DNA from: an uncultured Bacilli bacterium
GTDB lineage: Bacteria > Bacillota_I > Bacilli_A > RF39 > UBA660
Length of the DNA: 12,232 nt
Direction of reading: 5' to 3'
NCBI GenBank assembly: GCA_947624855.1
Contig: CANQMC010000033.1
Coordinates: 1-12,232, forward strand
Positions within the stretch are counted from its first letter, which is position 1, and each line of letters opens with the position of its first letter. The notes beneath the pieces are model-generated. The model saw only the letters and a list, made by a program, of their open reading frames with translations, searched no databases and was not told where the DNA came from. This document shows positions 12,218 through 12,232 of the stretch, one piece after another. The position numbers and the translations under genes were made by a program.

Positions 12218-12232
12218 TATTTTGTCAAGTTT

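Noticed and set aside
12223..12228. Perfect TTGACA on the minus strand as a promoter -35
   Set aside because: No -10-like hexamer lies 16-18 nt downstream; the nearest candidates are at unsuitable distances.

Overview
The window looks like ordinary chromosome from a very AT-rich, low-GC Gram-positive bacterium (Bacillota, class Bacilli; the gene set suits an Erysipelotrichia- or RF39-like gut lineage, but the rank is inference). Every Trp codon I checked is TGG. TGA appears only as a stop (the dTMP kinase and uvrC genes), and CGG encodes Arg at a conserved RuvB position. This argues for the standard bacterial code and against a Mycoplasma/Spiroplasma code. Shine-Dalgarno (SD) sites are clear throughout (AGGAGG or AGGTGAT), and many neighbouring genes overlap by 8-20 nt.

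Layout: 1-141 is non-coding, with a 24-bp direct repeat, a palindrome and the likely promoter of a tRNA-Arg(CCG) gene (142-218), which is followed by a terminator hairpin. A monocistronic gene for a DUF3419-like, SAM-binding-fold protein follows (372-1127). From a promoter at 1141-1169 a long same-strand operon runs to 7139: ruvA, an HAD-type 5'-nucleotidase, ruvB, folD, glyA, a divergent dTMP kinase and queA. It combines Holliday-junction processing, one-carbon/folate metabolism (FolD and GlyA interconvert folate forms), nucleotide metabolism and tRNA queuosine modification. tgt, the usual partner of queA, is absent.

From 7140 onward: a 61-aa single-pass membrane protein gene (+) overlaps, tail to tail, a short yigZ gene (-) that keeps only the N-terminal Impact domain. 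yigZ and uvrC are divergently transcribed from interleaved promoters. After uvrC, a promoter lying on its stop codon drives a two-gene operon for divergent RnfC-like and RnfD-like proteins, with no rnfG/E/A/B beside it. A convergent gene for a protein with two tandem XRE-type helix-turn-helix domains closes the set. 12101-12232 is non-coding apart from that gene's promoter.

The points most worth following up are the orphan, degenerate RnfC/RnfD pair and a recurrent promoter layout. In four + strand genes the -10 box sits exactly 6 nt before an AGGTG SD sequence, so the mRNA would begin at the SD itself. Also notable are a dTMP kinase with two canonical Asp positions changed to Asn, and a perfect inverted repeat between the -35 and -10 of the ruvA promoter.
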